Shown: one piece after another, positions 44,881 through 53,061 of the stretch
Position numbering within the stretch: position 1 is the stretch's first letter
Layout: the number at the start of each line of letters is the position of its first letter
Source: an uncultured Parabacteroides sp.
GTDB taxonomy: Bacteria; Bacteroidota; Bacteroidia; Bacteroidales; Tannerellaceae
Direction of reading: 5' to 3'
Length of the DNA: 64,000 bases
Assembly: GCA_900541965.1 (NCBI GenBank)
Contig: UQLN01000014.1
Location: forward strand, 23,758 to 87,757
The notes under the pieces: model-generated
Database searches by the model: none
What the model was told of the DNA's origin: nothing
What the model saw: only the letters and a program-made list of their open reading frames with translations
Made by a program: the position numbers and the translations under genes

Positions 44881-45825
44881 ATGTTTATTAATGCAACAGG
44901 GTTTTATGTTCCCGAAGAGCGGGTGCATAACCAACACTTTTTGGAATTGAACGGATTGACAAGCGAGTGGATAGAACAACGTACCGGGATTCGTACACGG
45001 TCGAAGGCAAAACCGGAAGAATCAGTAACAACGATGAGTTTGGATGCCGTTCGTAATGCCCTTCCTAAATTGCCTTACGATATTACAGAAGTCGATTTGA
45101 TTATTTCTGCATCTTATTCGCCGTTCGATACGGTAGCTACGGCGGCTCATGTAGCCCAGCATGAGTTCAATATCACTAATGCGAAGGCTCTTTACCTTTC
45201 TTCCGCCTGTTCTTCTTTCCTGAATGCTCTGGAGGTTGTGGAAGGTTATTTTGCCATGGGAAAAGCTTCTAAGGCATTAATTCTTTCAGCAGATAAGAAT
45301 TCAGCTTATTATAATGAAACCGATCCTAAAGCAGGTCACCTGTGGGGGGATGCGGCGGCGGCATTTTTTATTTCCAAAGAACGCGTGACTGAAAACGACA
45401 AGGAAATTCTGGAAATCTTTACACAAGGACTTGGTTATTTGGGTAAAGGACCGGAGGCTGTACAGCTTCGTCCGCGTGATGGAGGTATTATGATGCCGGA
45501 AGGACGCGATGTCTTTATTCAGGCTTGTACCTATATGCCGAAAAATGTAGTTTATTTATTGGAGAAAAATAAGTATACACTGGATGACCTGACCTATTTT
45601 ATCGGTCATCAGGCTAATATGCGTATTATGTCCAATATCGCGAAACAGTTAAATTTGCCGGATGAGAAGTTTCTTCATAACATAGAAGAATTAGGAAATA
45701 CCGGTTCTGTCAGTTCAGCTTTGGTATATGCTCAAAACGATCATATCTTTAAAAAAGGCGACCTGATTGCTATCACTGTATTTGGTGGTGGTTATTCGGC
45801 AGGAGCCTGTTTGATTAAATATTGA
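44881..45825 (+). CDS. 3-oxoacyl-ACP synthase III (FabH-like)
   Basis: A condensing enzyme of the KAS III family that starts fatty-acid chains or makes a related beta-keto acyl product, 314 residues. The triad is intact: Cys110 in SSACSSF, His243 in FIGHQANMRI and Asn273 in ELGNTGSVSS. The N-terminal TGFYVPEERV and WIEQRTGIRTR are typical. Bacteroidales usually have another FabH with the core fab genes; this copy sits with tetR and fabG and may be a specialised paralog, so I leave the symbol blank. Confidence 0.92.
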   Translation: MFINATGFYVPEERVHNQHFLELNGLTSEWIEQRTGIRTRSKAKPEESVTTMSLDAVRNALPKLPYDITEVDLIISASYSPFDTVATAAHVAQHEFNITNAKALYLSSACSSFLNALEVVEGYFAMGKASKALILSADKNSAYYNETDPKAGHLWGDAAAAFFISKERVTENDKEILEIFTQGLGYLGKGPEAVQLRPRDGGIMMPEGRDVFIQACTYMPKNVVYLLEKNKYTLDDLTYFIGHQANMRIMSNIAKQLNLPDEKFLHNIEELGNTGSVSSALVYAQNDHIFKKGDLIAITVFGGGYSAGACLIKY

Positions 45826-45842
45826 AATAAAAAAGATTTATC

Positions 45843-46589
45843 ATGAAATTATTGGAAGGTAAAGTTGCCATTGTAACCGGTGCTGCTCGTGGTATTGGTA
45901 AGGCTATCGCATTAAAGTTTGCGGCTGAAGGTGCAAATATTGCATTTACAGATCTGGTTATCGACGAAAATGGTTTGGCTACCCAGAAAGAAATTGAAGC
46001 TTTAGGGGTTAAAGCTAAAGGATATGCTTCTAATGCAGCAAATTTCGAAGAAACACATACAGTTGTTGCTGAAATCGTAAAAGATTTCGGTCGTGTAGAT
46101 ATTCTGGTAAACAATGCCGGTATCACAAAAGACGGTTTAATGATGCGTATGAGCGAAGGTCAGTGGGATGCTGTTCTTACTGTCAATCTGAAATCTGCAT
46201 TCAATTTCATCCATGCTTGTACACCTGTAATGATGAAACAACGTTCAGGTAGCATTATCAATATGTCATCTGTAGTAGGTGTACACGGTAATGCAGGACA
46301 GAGCAACTATTCTGCATCCAAAGCAGGTATGATTGGTTTGGCTAAGTCTGTAGCTCAGGAATTGGGTTCACGTGGTATCCGTGCGAATGCAATTGCTCCG
46401 GGATTTATTCTTACTGAAATGACTGCCGTTCTGCCAGAAGATGTAAAAGCTGAGTGGGCAAAGAAAATACCTTTGCGTCGTGGAGGTACTCCTGAAGATG
46501 TGGCTAATATTGCAACATTCCTGGCTTCCGATATGTCTGCGTATGTATCCGGTCAGGTGATTCAGGTTGACGGTGGTATGAATATGTAA
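45843..46589 (+). CDS. fabG: 3-oxoacyl-ACP reductase
   Basis: An NADPH-dependent short-chain dehydrogenase reducing beta-ketoacyl-ACP, 248 residues. It has the cofactor motif TGAARGIGKA, NNAGITKDGL, the catalytic serine in NMSSVVGVHG, and Tyr156-x3-Lys160 in NYSASKAG, ending IQVDGGMNM. It lies 17 bases after the FabH-like gene, so the pair would carry out condensation and first reduction. Confidence 0.96.
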   Translation: MKLLEGKVAIVTGAARGIGKAIALKFAAEGANIAFTDLVIDENGLATQKEIEALGVKAKGYASNAANFEETHTVVAEIVKDFGRVDILVNNAGITKDGLMMRMSEGQWDAVLTVNLKSAFNFIHACTPVMMKQRSGSIINMSSVVGVHGNAGQSNYSASKAGMIGLAKSVAQELGSRGIRANAIAPGFILTEMTAVLPEDVKAEWAKKIPLRRGGTPEDVANIATFLASDMSAYVSGQVIQVDGGMNM

Positions 46590-46598
46590 TTTTTATAT

Positions 46599-47273
46599 AT
46601 GGAAGTTATCTACGAAGACAATCATATCATAGCGGTTAATAAAACCAACAGCGAGATTGTACAAGGAGATAAAACCGGTGATACTCCTCTTTCGGACATG
46701 CTTAAAGCATGGCTGAAAGAGAAGTATTCAAAACCCGGCAATGTATTTGTCGGTGTTGCACACCGTTTGGATCGCCCGGTAAGCGGTGTTGTCGTATTTG
46801 CCAAAACCAGTAAGGCGCTCGCCCGTCTGAATGATATGTTTCGTTTGGGCGAAGTAAAGAAAACCTATTGGGCGATAGTTAAAAATAATCCTCCCGCTCC
46901 GGAAGGAGAGTTGGTAAACTGGCTTGTTCGTAATGAAAAGCAAAACAAAAGTTATGCGTATGATACGGAATGCCCCAACTCAAAAAAAGCAATTCTTCAT
47001 TATAAGGTAATAGCCCGTTCGGACCGTTATTATTTACTGGAAATAGATTTGAAAACAGGCAGGCATCATCAGATACGCTGTCAGCTTGCTAAAATGGGAT
47101 GTCCTATTAAAGGAGATTTGAAATATGGCTTCGACCGTTCCAATAAAGACGGGGGAATAAGCCTGCATGCCCATAGTGCGGCATTCATTCATCCGGTTTC
47201 TAAAAATCCGGTGGAAATTATCGCTCCTGTTCCGGATGACACGCTTTGGAAATCATTAACCGCCTCCCTTTGA
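46599..47273 (+). CDS. RluA-family RNA pseudouridine synthase
   Basis: Converts uridine to pseudouridine in rRNA or tRNA, 224 residues. The catalytic aspartate is Asp58 in HRLDRPVSGVVVFAKT, and KTYWAIV and the LKTGRHHQIRCQLA motif are conserved. There is no S4 domain, which fits the short RluA branch. It is the last gene of the tetR-fabH-fabG transcript (9-base gap); the functional link is unclear and the target base cannot be assigned. Confidence 0.93.
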   Translation: MEVIYEDNHIIAVNKTNSEIVQGDKTGDTPLSDMLKAWLKEKYSKPGNVFVGVAHRLDRPVSGVVVFAKTSKALARLNDMFRLGEVKKTYWAIVKNNPPAPEGELVNWLVRNEKQNKSYAYDTECPNSKKAILHYKVIARSDRYYLLEIDLKTGRHHQIRCQLAKMGCPIKGDLKYGFDRSNKDGGISLHAHSAAFIHPVSKNPVEIIAPVPDDTLWKSLTASL

Positions 47274-47337
47274 TAATTCAGATGATCGGATATGTACTTT
47301 TCTTGAAAAAGAAAAAGGAAGTATTTAAATAATCTTG

Positions 47338-47345
47338 TACCTTTG
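47338..47345 (+). promoter_or_regulatory. -7 box of the PurF-like gene
   Basis: TACCTTTG, a perfect TAnnTTTG box, about 33 bases before the start codon. Confidence 0.5.
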
Positions 47346-47378
47346 TGACCTAATTCAAATTTAAAAAACACTATAACA

Positions 47379-48782
47379 ATGGGTGGTTTTTTCGGAACTA
47401 TTTCTAAGTCAGCTTGTGCAACTGATCTTTTTTACGGCACAGACTACAATTCTCATCTTGGAACCCGCAGAGGCGGTATGGCAACTCTGCACGAAGGTAT
47501 CTTCAACCGTTCAATCCATAATCTTGAAAATTCTTATTTCCGTACCCGCTTTGAAAGCGAACTGGATAAGTTTAAAGGTAGTTCAGGTATAGGTATTATT
47601 AGCGATACCGATCCGCAACCGATTTTTATTAATTCCCATTTGGGCAAATATGCATTGGTTTCCGTTGCCAAAGTGAATAATCTGAAGGAACTGGAAAAAG
47701 AATTGCTTGATAACGGTTGTCATTTTTCAGAACTTAGTTCAGGACAAATAAACCAGACGGAATTGATAGCTCTCCTTATTTCTCAGAAAAATACTTTTGT
47801 AGAAGGAATCGAGCATGTGTATGAAAAGATTAAAGGTTCCTGCTCTATGCTGTTGCTCACTGAAAACGGTATTATTGCAGCCCGTGATAAGTACGGCCGT
47901 ACTCCGGTGCTGATCGGAAAGAAGGAAGGTGCTTACGCTGCATCCAGCGAACCAAGCAGCTTTCCTAATCTGGGTTTTGAACTGGAATACAATGTTGGGC
48001 CAGGGGAGATAGTGCTGCTGGAAGCTGAAAAAATGACACAACTCCGCAAACCCAATAAGAAAATGCAGATTTGCTCTTTCCTTTGGGTCTATTATGGTTA
48101 CCCGGTATCTGAATATGAAGGAGTGAATGTGGATGCAGCCCGTTATGCCAGTGGTATGGCAATGGCGAAAAAAGATGAGGTAGATGCAGACTATGTATCC
48201 GGTATACCTGATTCCGGTATTGGTATGGCTTTGGGGTATGCAGAGGGCAAAGGGATTCCTTACCGTCGTGCTATCGTGAAATATACACCGACATGGCCAC
48301 GTAGTTTTACTCCATCCAACCAGGCTGTCCGTGATTTGGTTGCCAAAATGAAACTGATTCCGAACCGTACCCTTTTACGTAATAAACGGGTTATTTTCTG
48401 TGACGATTCGATTGTACGTGGAACCCAGCTTCGTGATAATGTAAATATTCTTTATGGTTACGGAGCGAAGGAAGTACATATGCGTATCGGATGTCCTCCA
48501 ATTTTATTTTCATGCCCGTTCTTAGGCTTTTCAGCTTCTAAATCTGATTTGGAACTGATAGCGCGTCGTGTGGTAAAAGAATTGGAAGGAGACGATTCCA
48601 AAGACTTGGATAAATATGCGGAAACAAATTCCGAGCAATATAAGGAATTAGTGGAGCATATTCGTAAGAAATTGAATATTACTACATTGAAATTTAATAC
48701 AGTGGAAGATTTAATTGAATCTATCGGTCTTCCGAAAGAATGTGTTTGCACACATTGCTATAACGGTTCAGGGTGTTTTTAA
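47379..48782 (+). CDS. PurF-like amidophosphoribosyltransferase paralog without the N-terminal catalytic cysteine
   Basis: Resembles glutamine PRPP amidotransferase, the first enzyme of purine synthesis, 467 residues. In true PurF the residue after Met (after processing, residue 1) is a cysteine that hydrolyses glutamine. Here the protein begins MGGFFGTISKSACATDL, with glycine instead, so glutaminase activity should be lost. The NTN-fold body is otherwise present (YNSHLGTRRGGMATL), and the phosphoribosyltransferase PRPP motif VIFCDDSIVRGT is intact (about 338-349). The C-terminus has CVCTHCYNGSGCF, with Cys457-x-x-Cys460 that could bind an iron-sulfur cluster as in B. subtilis PurF. An ammonia-dependent or regulatory role is possible. 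Confidence 0.9.
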   Translation: MGGFFGTISKSACATDLFYGTDYNSHLGTRRGGMATLHEGIFNRSIHNLENSYFRTRFESELDKFKGSSGIGIISDTDPQPIFINSHLGKYALVSVAKVNNLKELEKELLDNGCHFSELSSGQINQTELIALLISQKNTFVEGIEHVYEKIKGSCSMLLLTENGIIAARDKYGRTPVLIGKKEGAYAASSEPSSFPNLGFELEYNVGPGEIVLLEAEKMTQLRKPNKKMQICSFLWVYYGYPVSEYEGVNVDAARYASGMAMAKKDEVDADYVSGIPDSGIGMALGYAEGKGIPYRRAIVKYTPTWPRSFTPSNQAVRDLVAKMKLIPNRTLLRNKRVIFCDDSIVRGTQLRDNVNILYGYGAKEVHMRIGCPPILFSCPFLGFSASKSDLELIARRVVKELEGDDSKDLDKYAETNSEQYKELVEHIRKKLNITTLKFNTVEDLIESIGLPKECVCTHCYNGSGCF

Positions 48783-48826
48783 AAAATAATGTTATCTTTA
48801 TGGCTTGTAATAAAAGATAAACGCTT

Positions 48827-50047
48827 ATGACTGTAATAGATAGGTTTTTGAAGTATGTAACGTTCGAAACTCAATCGAGCGAGACTACAGGTACAACCCC
48901 AAGCACTCCGGGGCAGCGTGTTTTTGCTGAAGCTTTGGTAAAAGAACTGGAAGAAATCGGTCTGGAAGATATCACTCTCGATAACAATAGTTATCTGATG
49001 GCTACATTGCCTGCCAATACTCAGAAGCAGGTCCCGGTAATCGGTTTCATTGCCCACTTGGATACAAGCCCGGATATGTCCGGAAAGGATGTGAAACCGC
49101 GTATTGTTAGTTATAAAGGGGGAGATATCATATTATCAGCTGAAGAGAAAATAGTTCTTTCTCCGCTAATGTTCCCTGAACTGAACGATTATAAGGAGCA
49201 GGATATTATTGTTACGGACGGACGTACCTTATTGGGTGCTGACGACAAAGCCGGTGTAGCCGCTATCATTGCTGCAATGAAATATTTGAAGGACCATCTG
49301 GAAATAGAACATGGAAAAATCCGTATAGGTTTTACTCCCGATGAGGAGATCGGTGCAGGTGCAGACCATTTTGATGTGGAAAAATTCGGTTGTGAATTTG
49401 CCTACACTATTGACGGTGGGCAGATTGGTGAACTCGAATTTGAAAACTTCAATGCTGCCGGAGCTAAAATCCTGTTCAAAGGATTGAATGTCCATCCGGG
49501 GTATGCAAAGAATAAAATGCAGAATGCTTCGTTGCTGGCTGTGGAATTTGCTTCTTGGTTGCCGGTGGCGCAACGTCCGGAGCATACAGCCGGATATGAA
49601 GGTTTTTTCCATCTGACAAATATGAGTGGAACAGTAGAGGAAGCCTCCCTGTCATATATCATCCGCGATCATGAACGGTCTTTGTTTGAAGAGAAAAAGG
49701 AATTGCTCCGTTCTTTTGTAAAACGGATGAACGAGATGCATCCGGGCAGTACCACCTTGGAAATCCGCGATCAGTATTATAATATGCGTGAGATAGTAGA
49801 ACCTAAAAAATATATTGTGGATCTTGCTTTTGATGCAATGAAAGCCGTAGGTGTTACTCCTTTGGTGAAACCGATACGTGGTGGAACAGATGGTGCACGC
49901 TTGTCGTTCATGGGACTTCCTTGTCCGAATATTTTTGCAGGAGGTTTGAATTTCCACGGACGGTATGAATTCCTCCCGGTCCGTTCGCTGGAAAAAAGTA
50001 TGGAAACAATTATAAAAATAACAGAGCTGCTGGCTCATAAATCTTAA
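48827..50047 (+). CDS. pepT: Peptidase T (tripeptide aminopeptidase)
   Basis: A zinc metallopeptidase of family M20 that removes the N-terminal residue of tripeptides, 406 residues. Metal-site motifs are FIAHLDTSPDMSG, LLGADDKAGVA, TPDEEIGAGADHFD and the late FAGGLNFHGRYEF. It starts 44 bases after the PurF-like gene and ends 12 bases before gcvT, so the three may share a transcript. Confidence 0.97.
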   Translation: MTVIDRFLKYVTFETQSSETTGTTPSTPGQRVFAEALVKELEEIGLEDITLDNNSYLMATLPANTQKQVPVIGFIAHLDTSPDMSGKDVKPRIVSYKGGDIILSAEEKIVLSPLMFPELNDYKEQDIIVTDGRTLLGADDKAGVAAIIAAMKYLKDHLEIEHGKIRIGFTPDEEIGAGADHFDVEKFGCEFAYTIDGGQIGELEFENFNAAGAKILFKGLNVHPGYAKNKMQNASLLAVEFASWLPVAQRPEHTAGYEGFFHLTNMSGTVEEASLSYIIRDHERSLFEEKKELLRSFVKRMNEMHPGSTTLEIRDQYYNMREIVEPKKYIVDLAFDAMKAVGVTPLVKPIRGGTDGARLSFMGLPCPNIFAGGLNFHGRYEFLPVRSLEKSMETIIKITELLAHKS

Positions 50048-50059
50048 ATAATAAATAAC

Positions 50060-51145
50060 ATGAAAACAACTCCGTTTACCGATGTGCACATTGCACTGGG
50101 TGCTAAGATGCATGAATTTGCCGGTTATAATATGCCTATAGAGTATACCGGTATTATAGATGAACACATGACAGTAGTGAATGGTGTCGGTGTATTTGAT
50201 GTGTCCCACATGGGTGAATTTTGGGTAAAAGGTCCGAATGCACTGGCTTTTATCCAGAGCGTTACTTCAAACGATGCTTCAACATTAGCAATAGGTAAGG
50301 CTCAATATACCTGTTTCCCGAATGAAAAAGGCGGGATTGTAGACGACTTATTGGTTTATCATTATGAACCGGAAAAATATTTGCTGGTTGTAAATGCCGG
50401 AAATATTGCTAAAGACTGGGAATGGTGCGTAAGCCATAACACAGTAGGGGCAGAATTGGAAAATTCATCCGACCGTACGGCTCAGCTTGCAATCCAGGGA
50501 CCGAAAGCAACAGAAGTATTGCAGCGCCTTACTCCGGTTGATTTATCTTCTATACCTTATTATTCATTTGTAACAGGCGAATTTGCCGGTTGTAAGAATG
50601 TAATTATATCCAATACAGGTTATACTGGTGCCGGTGGTTTTGAATTATATTTCTATCCGGAAGATGCAATGACAATCTGGAATGCAATTTTCGAAGCGGG
50701 CAAACCGGAAGGCATCAAACCTATCGGTTTAGGAGCACGCGACACTTTGCGTCTGGAAATGGGATTCTGCTTGTATGGTAACGATTTGGATGATACGACT
50801 TCTCCTATCGAAGCCGGATTAGGTTGGATTACTAAATTTGCCGAAGGTAAAAACTTTACAAACCGTGCAGAATTGGAACGCCAGAAAAAAGAAGGCGTTA
50901 CACGTAAATTATGTGCATTCGAGTTGGTAGAAAAAGGTATCCCCCGTCATGGTTATGAAATTGTGGATGCAGAAGGCAACCAGATAGGTGTTGTTACATC
51001 CGGAACCATGTCTCCTGTTTTGAAAAAAGGCATCGGCATGGGGTATGTAAAGCCTGAATTAGCAAAAGCCGGCACGGAAATATGTATCAAAGTGCGTAAT
51101 AAAAACCTGAAAGCTCAGGTTGTAAAAGCTCCGTTCCGTAAATAA
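50060..51145 (+). CDS. gcvT: Aminomethyltransferase (glycine cleavage system T protein)
   Basis: Transfers the methylene group from the H-protein-bound glycine remnant to tetrahydrofolate, releasing ammonia, 361 residues. Family motifs: HAKMHEFAGYNMPIEY-like N-terminus (GAKMHEFAGYNMPIEY), VFDVSHMGEFWVKG with the catalytic aspartate nearby (SNDAST), NTGYTGAGGFELY, and LGARDTLRLEMGFCLYGND. It is downstream of pepT by 12 bases. gcvH and gcvP are not in the window. A terminator follows. Confidence 0.97.
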   Translation: MKTTPFTDVHIALGAKMHEFAGYNMPIEYTGIIDEHMTVVNGVGVFDVSHMGEFWVKGPNALAFIQSVTSNDASTLAIGKAQYTCFPNEKGGIVDDLLVYHYEPEKYLLVVNAGNIAKDWEWCVSHNTVGAELENSSDRTAQLAIQGPKATEVLQRLTPVDLSSIPYYSFVTGEFAGCKNVIISNTGYTGAGGFELYFYPEDAMTIWNAIFEAGKPEGIKPIGLGARDTLRLEMGFCLYGNDLDDTTSPIEAGLGWITKFAEGKNFTNRAELERQKKEGVTRKLCAFELVEKGIPRHGYEIVDAEGNQIGVVTSGTMSPVLKKGIGMGYVKPELAKAGTEICIKVRNKNLKAQVVKAPFRK

Positions 51146-51210
51146 CCGTCTCTTAAAAAGTACTTTATATTTTGATTATCAAAAATATAATGTTGTAATT
51201 GTTTGTGATG

Positions 51211-51259
51211 AACCTGCAAGTTTTTTATGCCTTAGGGCGTAGAAATTTGCAGGTTTTTT
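51211..51259 (+). terminator. Terminator after gcvT
   Basis: AACCTGCAA at 51211-51219 pairs with TTGCAGGTT at 51247-51255 across a long loop that holds a smaller GCC...GGC stem; a T run follows to 51259. Confidence 0.7.
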
Positions 51260-51483
51260 ATGAATTTATTAGTGAACAGGGGGAATGGCACAATCCTGAC
51301 CACCCTGAACTTGCAGAATAACAGTTGTTTAAAACATCTTACAAATTCAAATTGACCACCCTGTGTGAACACTCCTCTTTAATATAGAAGGAAGATTCTT
51401 CTTATAAAGATTTATAAATCGGGATTTTTCTGTTTTTTTGGAGATAAATCACATCCATTCTATATCTCAAGTATCGGGCTTGT
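51260..51483. other. Non-coding stretch with a direct repeat
   Basis: No gene seen. TGACCACCCTG occurs twice, at 51297-51307 and 51353-51363. Nothing else recognisable lies here. Confidence 0.4.
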
Positions 51484-51551
51484 ATTCAAAACATAGGTGT
51501 TTTGATTTTAAAACATATATGTTTTGAATGCAAAACACCTATGCTTTGAAG
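51484..51551. repeat. Triple-hairpin dispersed element, copy B
   Basis: Arms 51487-51504 and 51531-51548 match with one mismatch (TATGCTTTG for TATGTTTTG) around an AAACATATATGTTT core. As reverse complement it differs from copy A (25127-25194) at only two positions, with the same 44-base offset between arms. The flanks are unrelated and no target-site duplication is visible. Confidence 0.85.
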
Positions 51552-51706
51552 CAGCCTCCAATTGGTTATTTGCTCAAACATTAGTGGTCTTCTATCATCC
51601 CTAATCGACTCTAATCGACTCCGGGATTTTAACCCGCTATATCTTTGCTACTGTTAAACACACCTGATTTTGAGTTGTTGTATGCCTGGAACTACAAGAT
51701 GTTTTG

Positions 51707-51714
51707 TAAGTTTG
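51707..51714 (+). promoter_or_regulatory. -7 box of the BASS transporter gene
   Basis: TAAGTTTG, a perfect TAnnTTTG box, 25 bases before the start codon. Another perfect box, TATCTTTG, lies at 51640-51647. Between copy B and these boxes only a TAATCGACTC direct repeat (51602-51621) is seen. Confidence 0.5.
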
Positions 51715-51739
51715 CAGCACATAAAAAGAAACAAGTAGT

Positions 51740-52693
51740 ATGTTGTTGAGGTTTTTGAAGAATTGGACATTGCCGGTTGCTATGCTGGCTGGTGCATTAG
51801 GATATTTTATTTTTGCCAACTTCACATTTCTGGAGCCGACAAAACCATTTATGAAGACGCTGGTCGCATATCTTACCCCTTTCCTGATATTCGCACAGTT
51901 ATTACTTACTTTTTGTAAAGTGGAACCTCATGATTTGATGCCGCGCGAATGGCATGGCTGGTTACTGTTGTTTCAGCTCTTTGCTTCATCCGTATTGGCT
52001 TCCGTCCTGATATTTTTTCAAATGGGAGTTGCTTACCGGGAAGTTTTTGAAGGGGCTATGGTTTGCCTGATTTGTCCTACGGCTACTGCTGCGGCTGTTA
52101 TTACCGGTAAATTGGGCGGAAGTGCCTCCAGTTTGACCTCTTATACTTTGCTATCGAATATTTTGGCTGCAATAGCTGTACCCTTAATTTTTCCATTAGT
52201 GGAGCCTCATGCCGATATAACATTTGTTACCGCTTTCTTGAAAATCCTCGGGAAAGTATTTCCTTTATTGCTTTTCCCTTTCATTCTGGCTTGCATTTTG
52301 CGCCAGTATTTTCCCCGGATACATCGTTTCTTGTTAGGCTTTCCCGACCTTGCCTTTTATTTATGGGGTGTTGCTTTGGCTATTGTAATGGCGCAGACCG
52401 TAAAATCATTGATGACCAGTGATGCGTCGATTGGTGTAGAAGTATCGCTTGCCTTGGCTGGCTTTATAACCTGTGTCATCCAGTTTTATCTGGGTAAACG
52501 TATCGGTGGTAAATATTATGACCGTATCAGTGCCGGTCAGGCATTAGGGCAGAAAAACACCGTACTTGCCATCTGGATGGCATATACTTATCTGGATCCG
52601 CTTTCTTCTGTTGCTCCCGGGTCATACGTCCTGTGGCAAAATCTTTTTAATAGCTGGCAGTTGTGGAAAAAAAGAAAGCAACAGTCTGATTAA
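51740..52693 (+). CDS. BASS-type (bile acid:sodium symporter family) transporter
   Basis: A 317-residue inner-membrane protein with about ten helices. The segments FLIFAQLLLTFCKVEP, GAMVCLICPTATAAAVITGKLGG (in pieces) and GQALGQKNTVLAIWMAYTYLDP resemble the sodium/bile acid symporter-like fold: a cluster of small residues before a broken helix, repeated in the second half. Bacterial members carry organic anions such as pantoate, pyruvate or bile acids, so the name does not prove bile acid transport. It is monocistronic. Confidence 0.82.
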   Translation: MLLRFLKNWTLPVAMLAGALGYFIFANFTFLEPTKPFMKTLVAYLTPFLIFAQLLLTFCKVEPHDLMPREWHGWLLLFQLFASSVLASVLIFFQMGVAYREVFEGAMVCLICPTATAAAVITGKLGGSASSLTSYTLLSNILAAIAVPLIFPLVEPHADITFVTAFLKILGKVFPLLLFPFILACILRQYFPRIHRFLLGFPDLAFYLWGVALAIVMAQTVKSLMTSDASIGVEVSLALAGFITCVIQFYLGKRIGGKYYDRISAGQALGQKNTVLAIWMAYTYLDPLSSVAPGSYVLWQNLFNSWQLWKKRKQQSD

Positions 52694-52890
52694 ACCATCT
52701 TTTTTTGATTCAGTCTATTTGTATAGAATATCTTCGGCTTTTATGAGGAAGGGTATGTCTGTCGTACTGCTGATATGCCCTTTGTAAAAATGTCAGTCGG
52801 GTGGATATTGAGTCTTTTGGGGTATCGGAACTTTCTGCCGTTCTTGCTGTTATATAAATGACTGTGTGACCTTTTGACAGCGTCTGGATT

Positions 52891-52958
52891 GTTAAAAAGG
52901 TACTTTGTAATACACAGTACTGTTAAGCGCCGTTAAGCCTTGATTTAAGGCAGTTAAA
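52891..52958 (+). promoter_or_regulatory. Four helically phased GTTAA motifs upstream of degQ
   Basis: GTTAA begins at 52891, 52922, 52932 and 52953, with spacings 31, 10 and 21, close to three, one and two helical turns. Two of them form GTTAAGCGCCGTTAAG. A small ACAGTACTGT palindrome (52914-52923) and a GCCTT-GATTT-AAGGC hairpin lie in the same stretch. This looks like an operator for a regulator binding one DNA face. No clear TAnnTTTG promoter was found in 52694-53061; GTACTTTG at 52900 and TTTCTTTG at 53007 are imperfect candidates. Confidence 0.5.
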
Positions 52959-53061
52959 AGAGATAAAAAAATACCTCGAAAGAGAATAATCGCACGTTTT
53001 TTGAACTTTCTTTGTCGAAAGAAAAATGTTAAATTTAAATGTTTGATTAAATAAAACGAGT

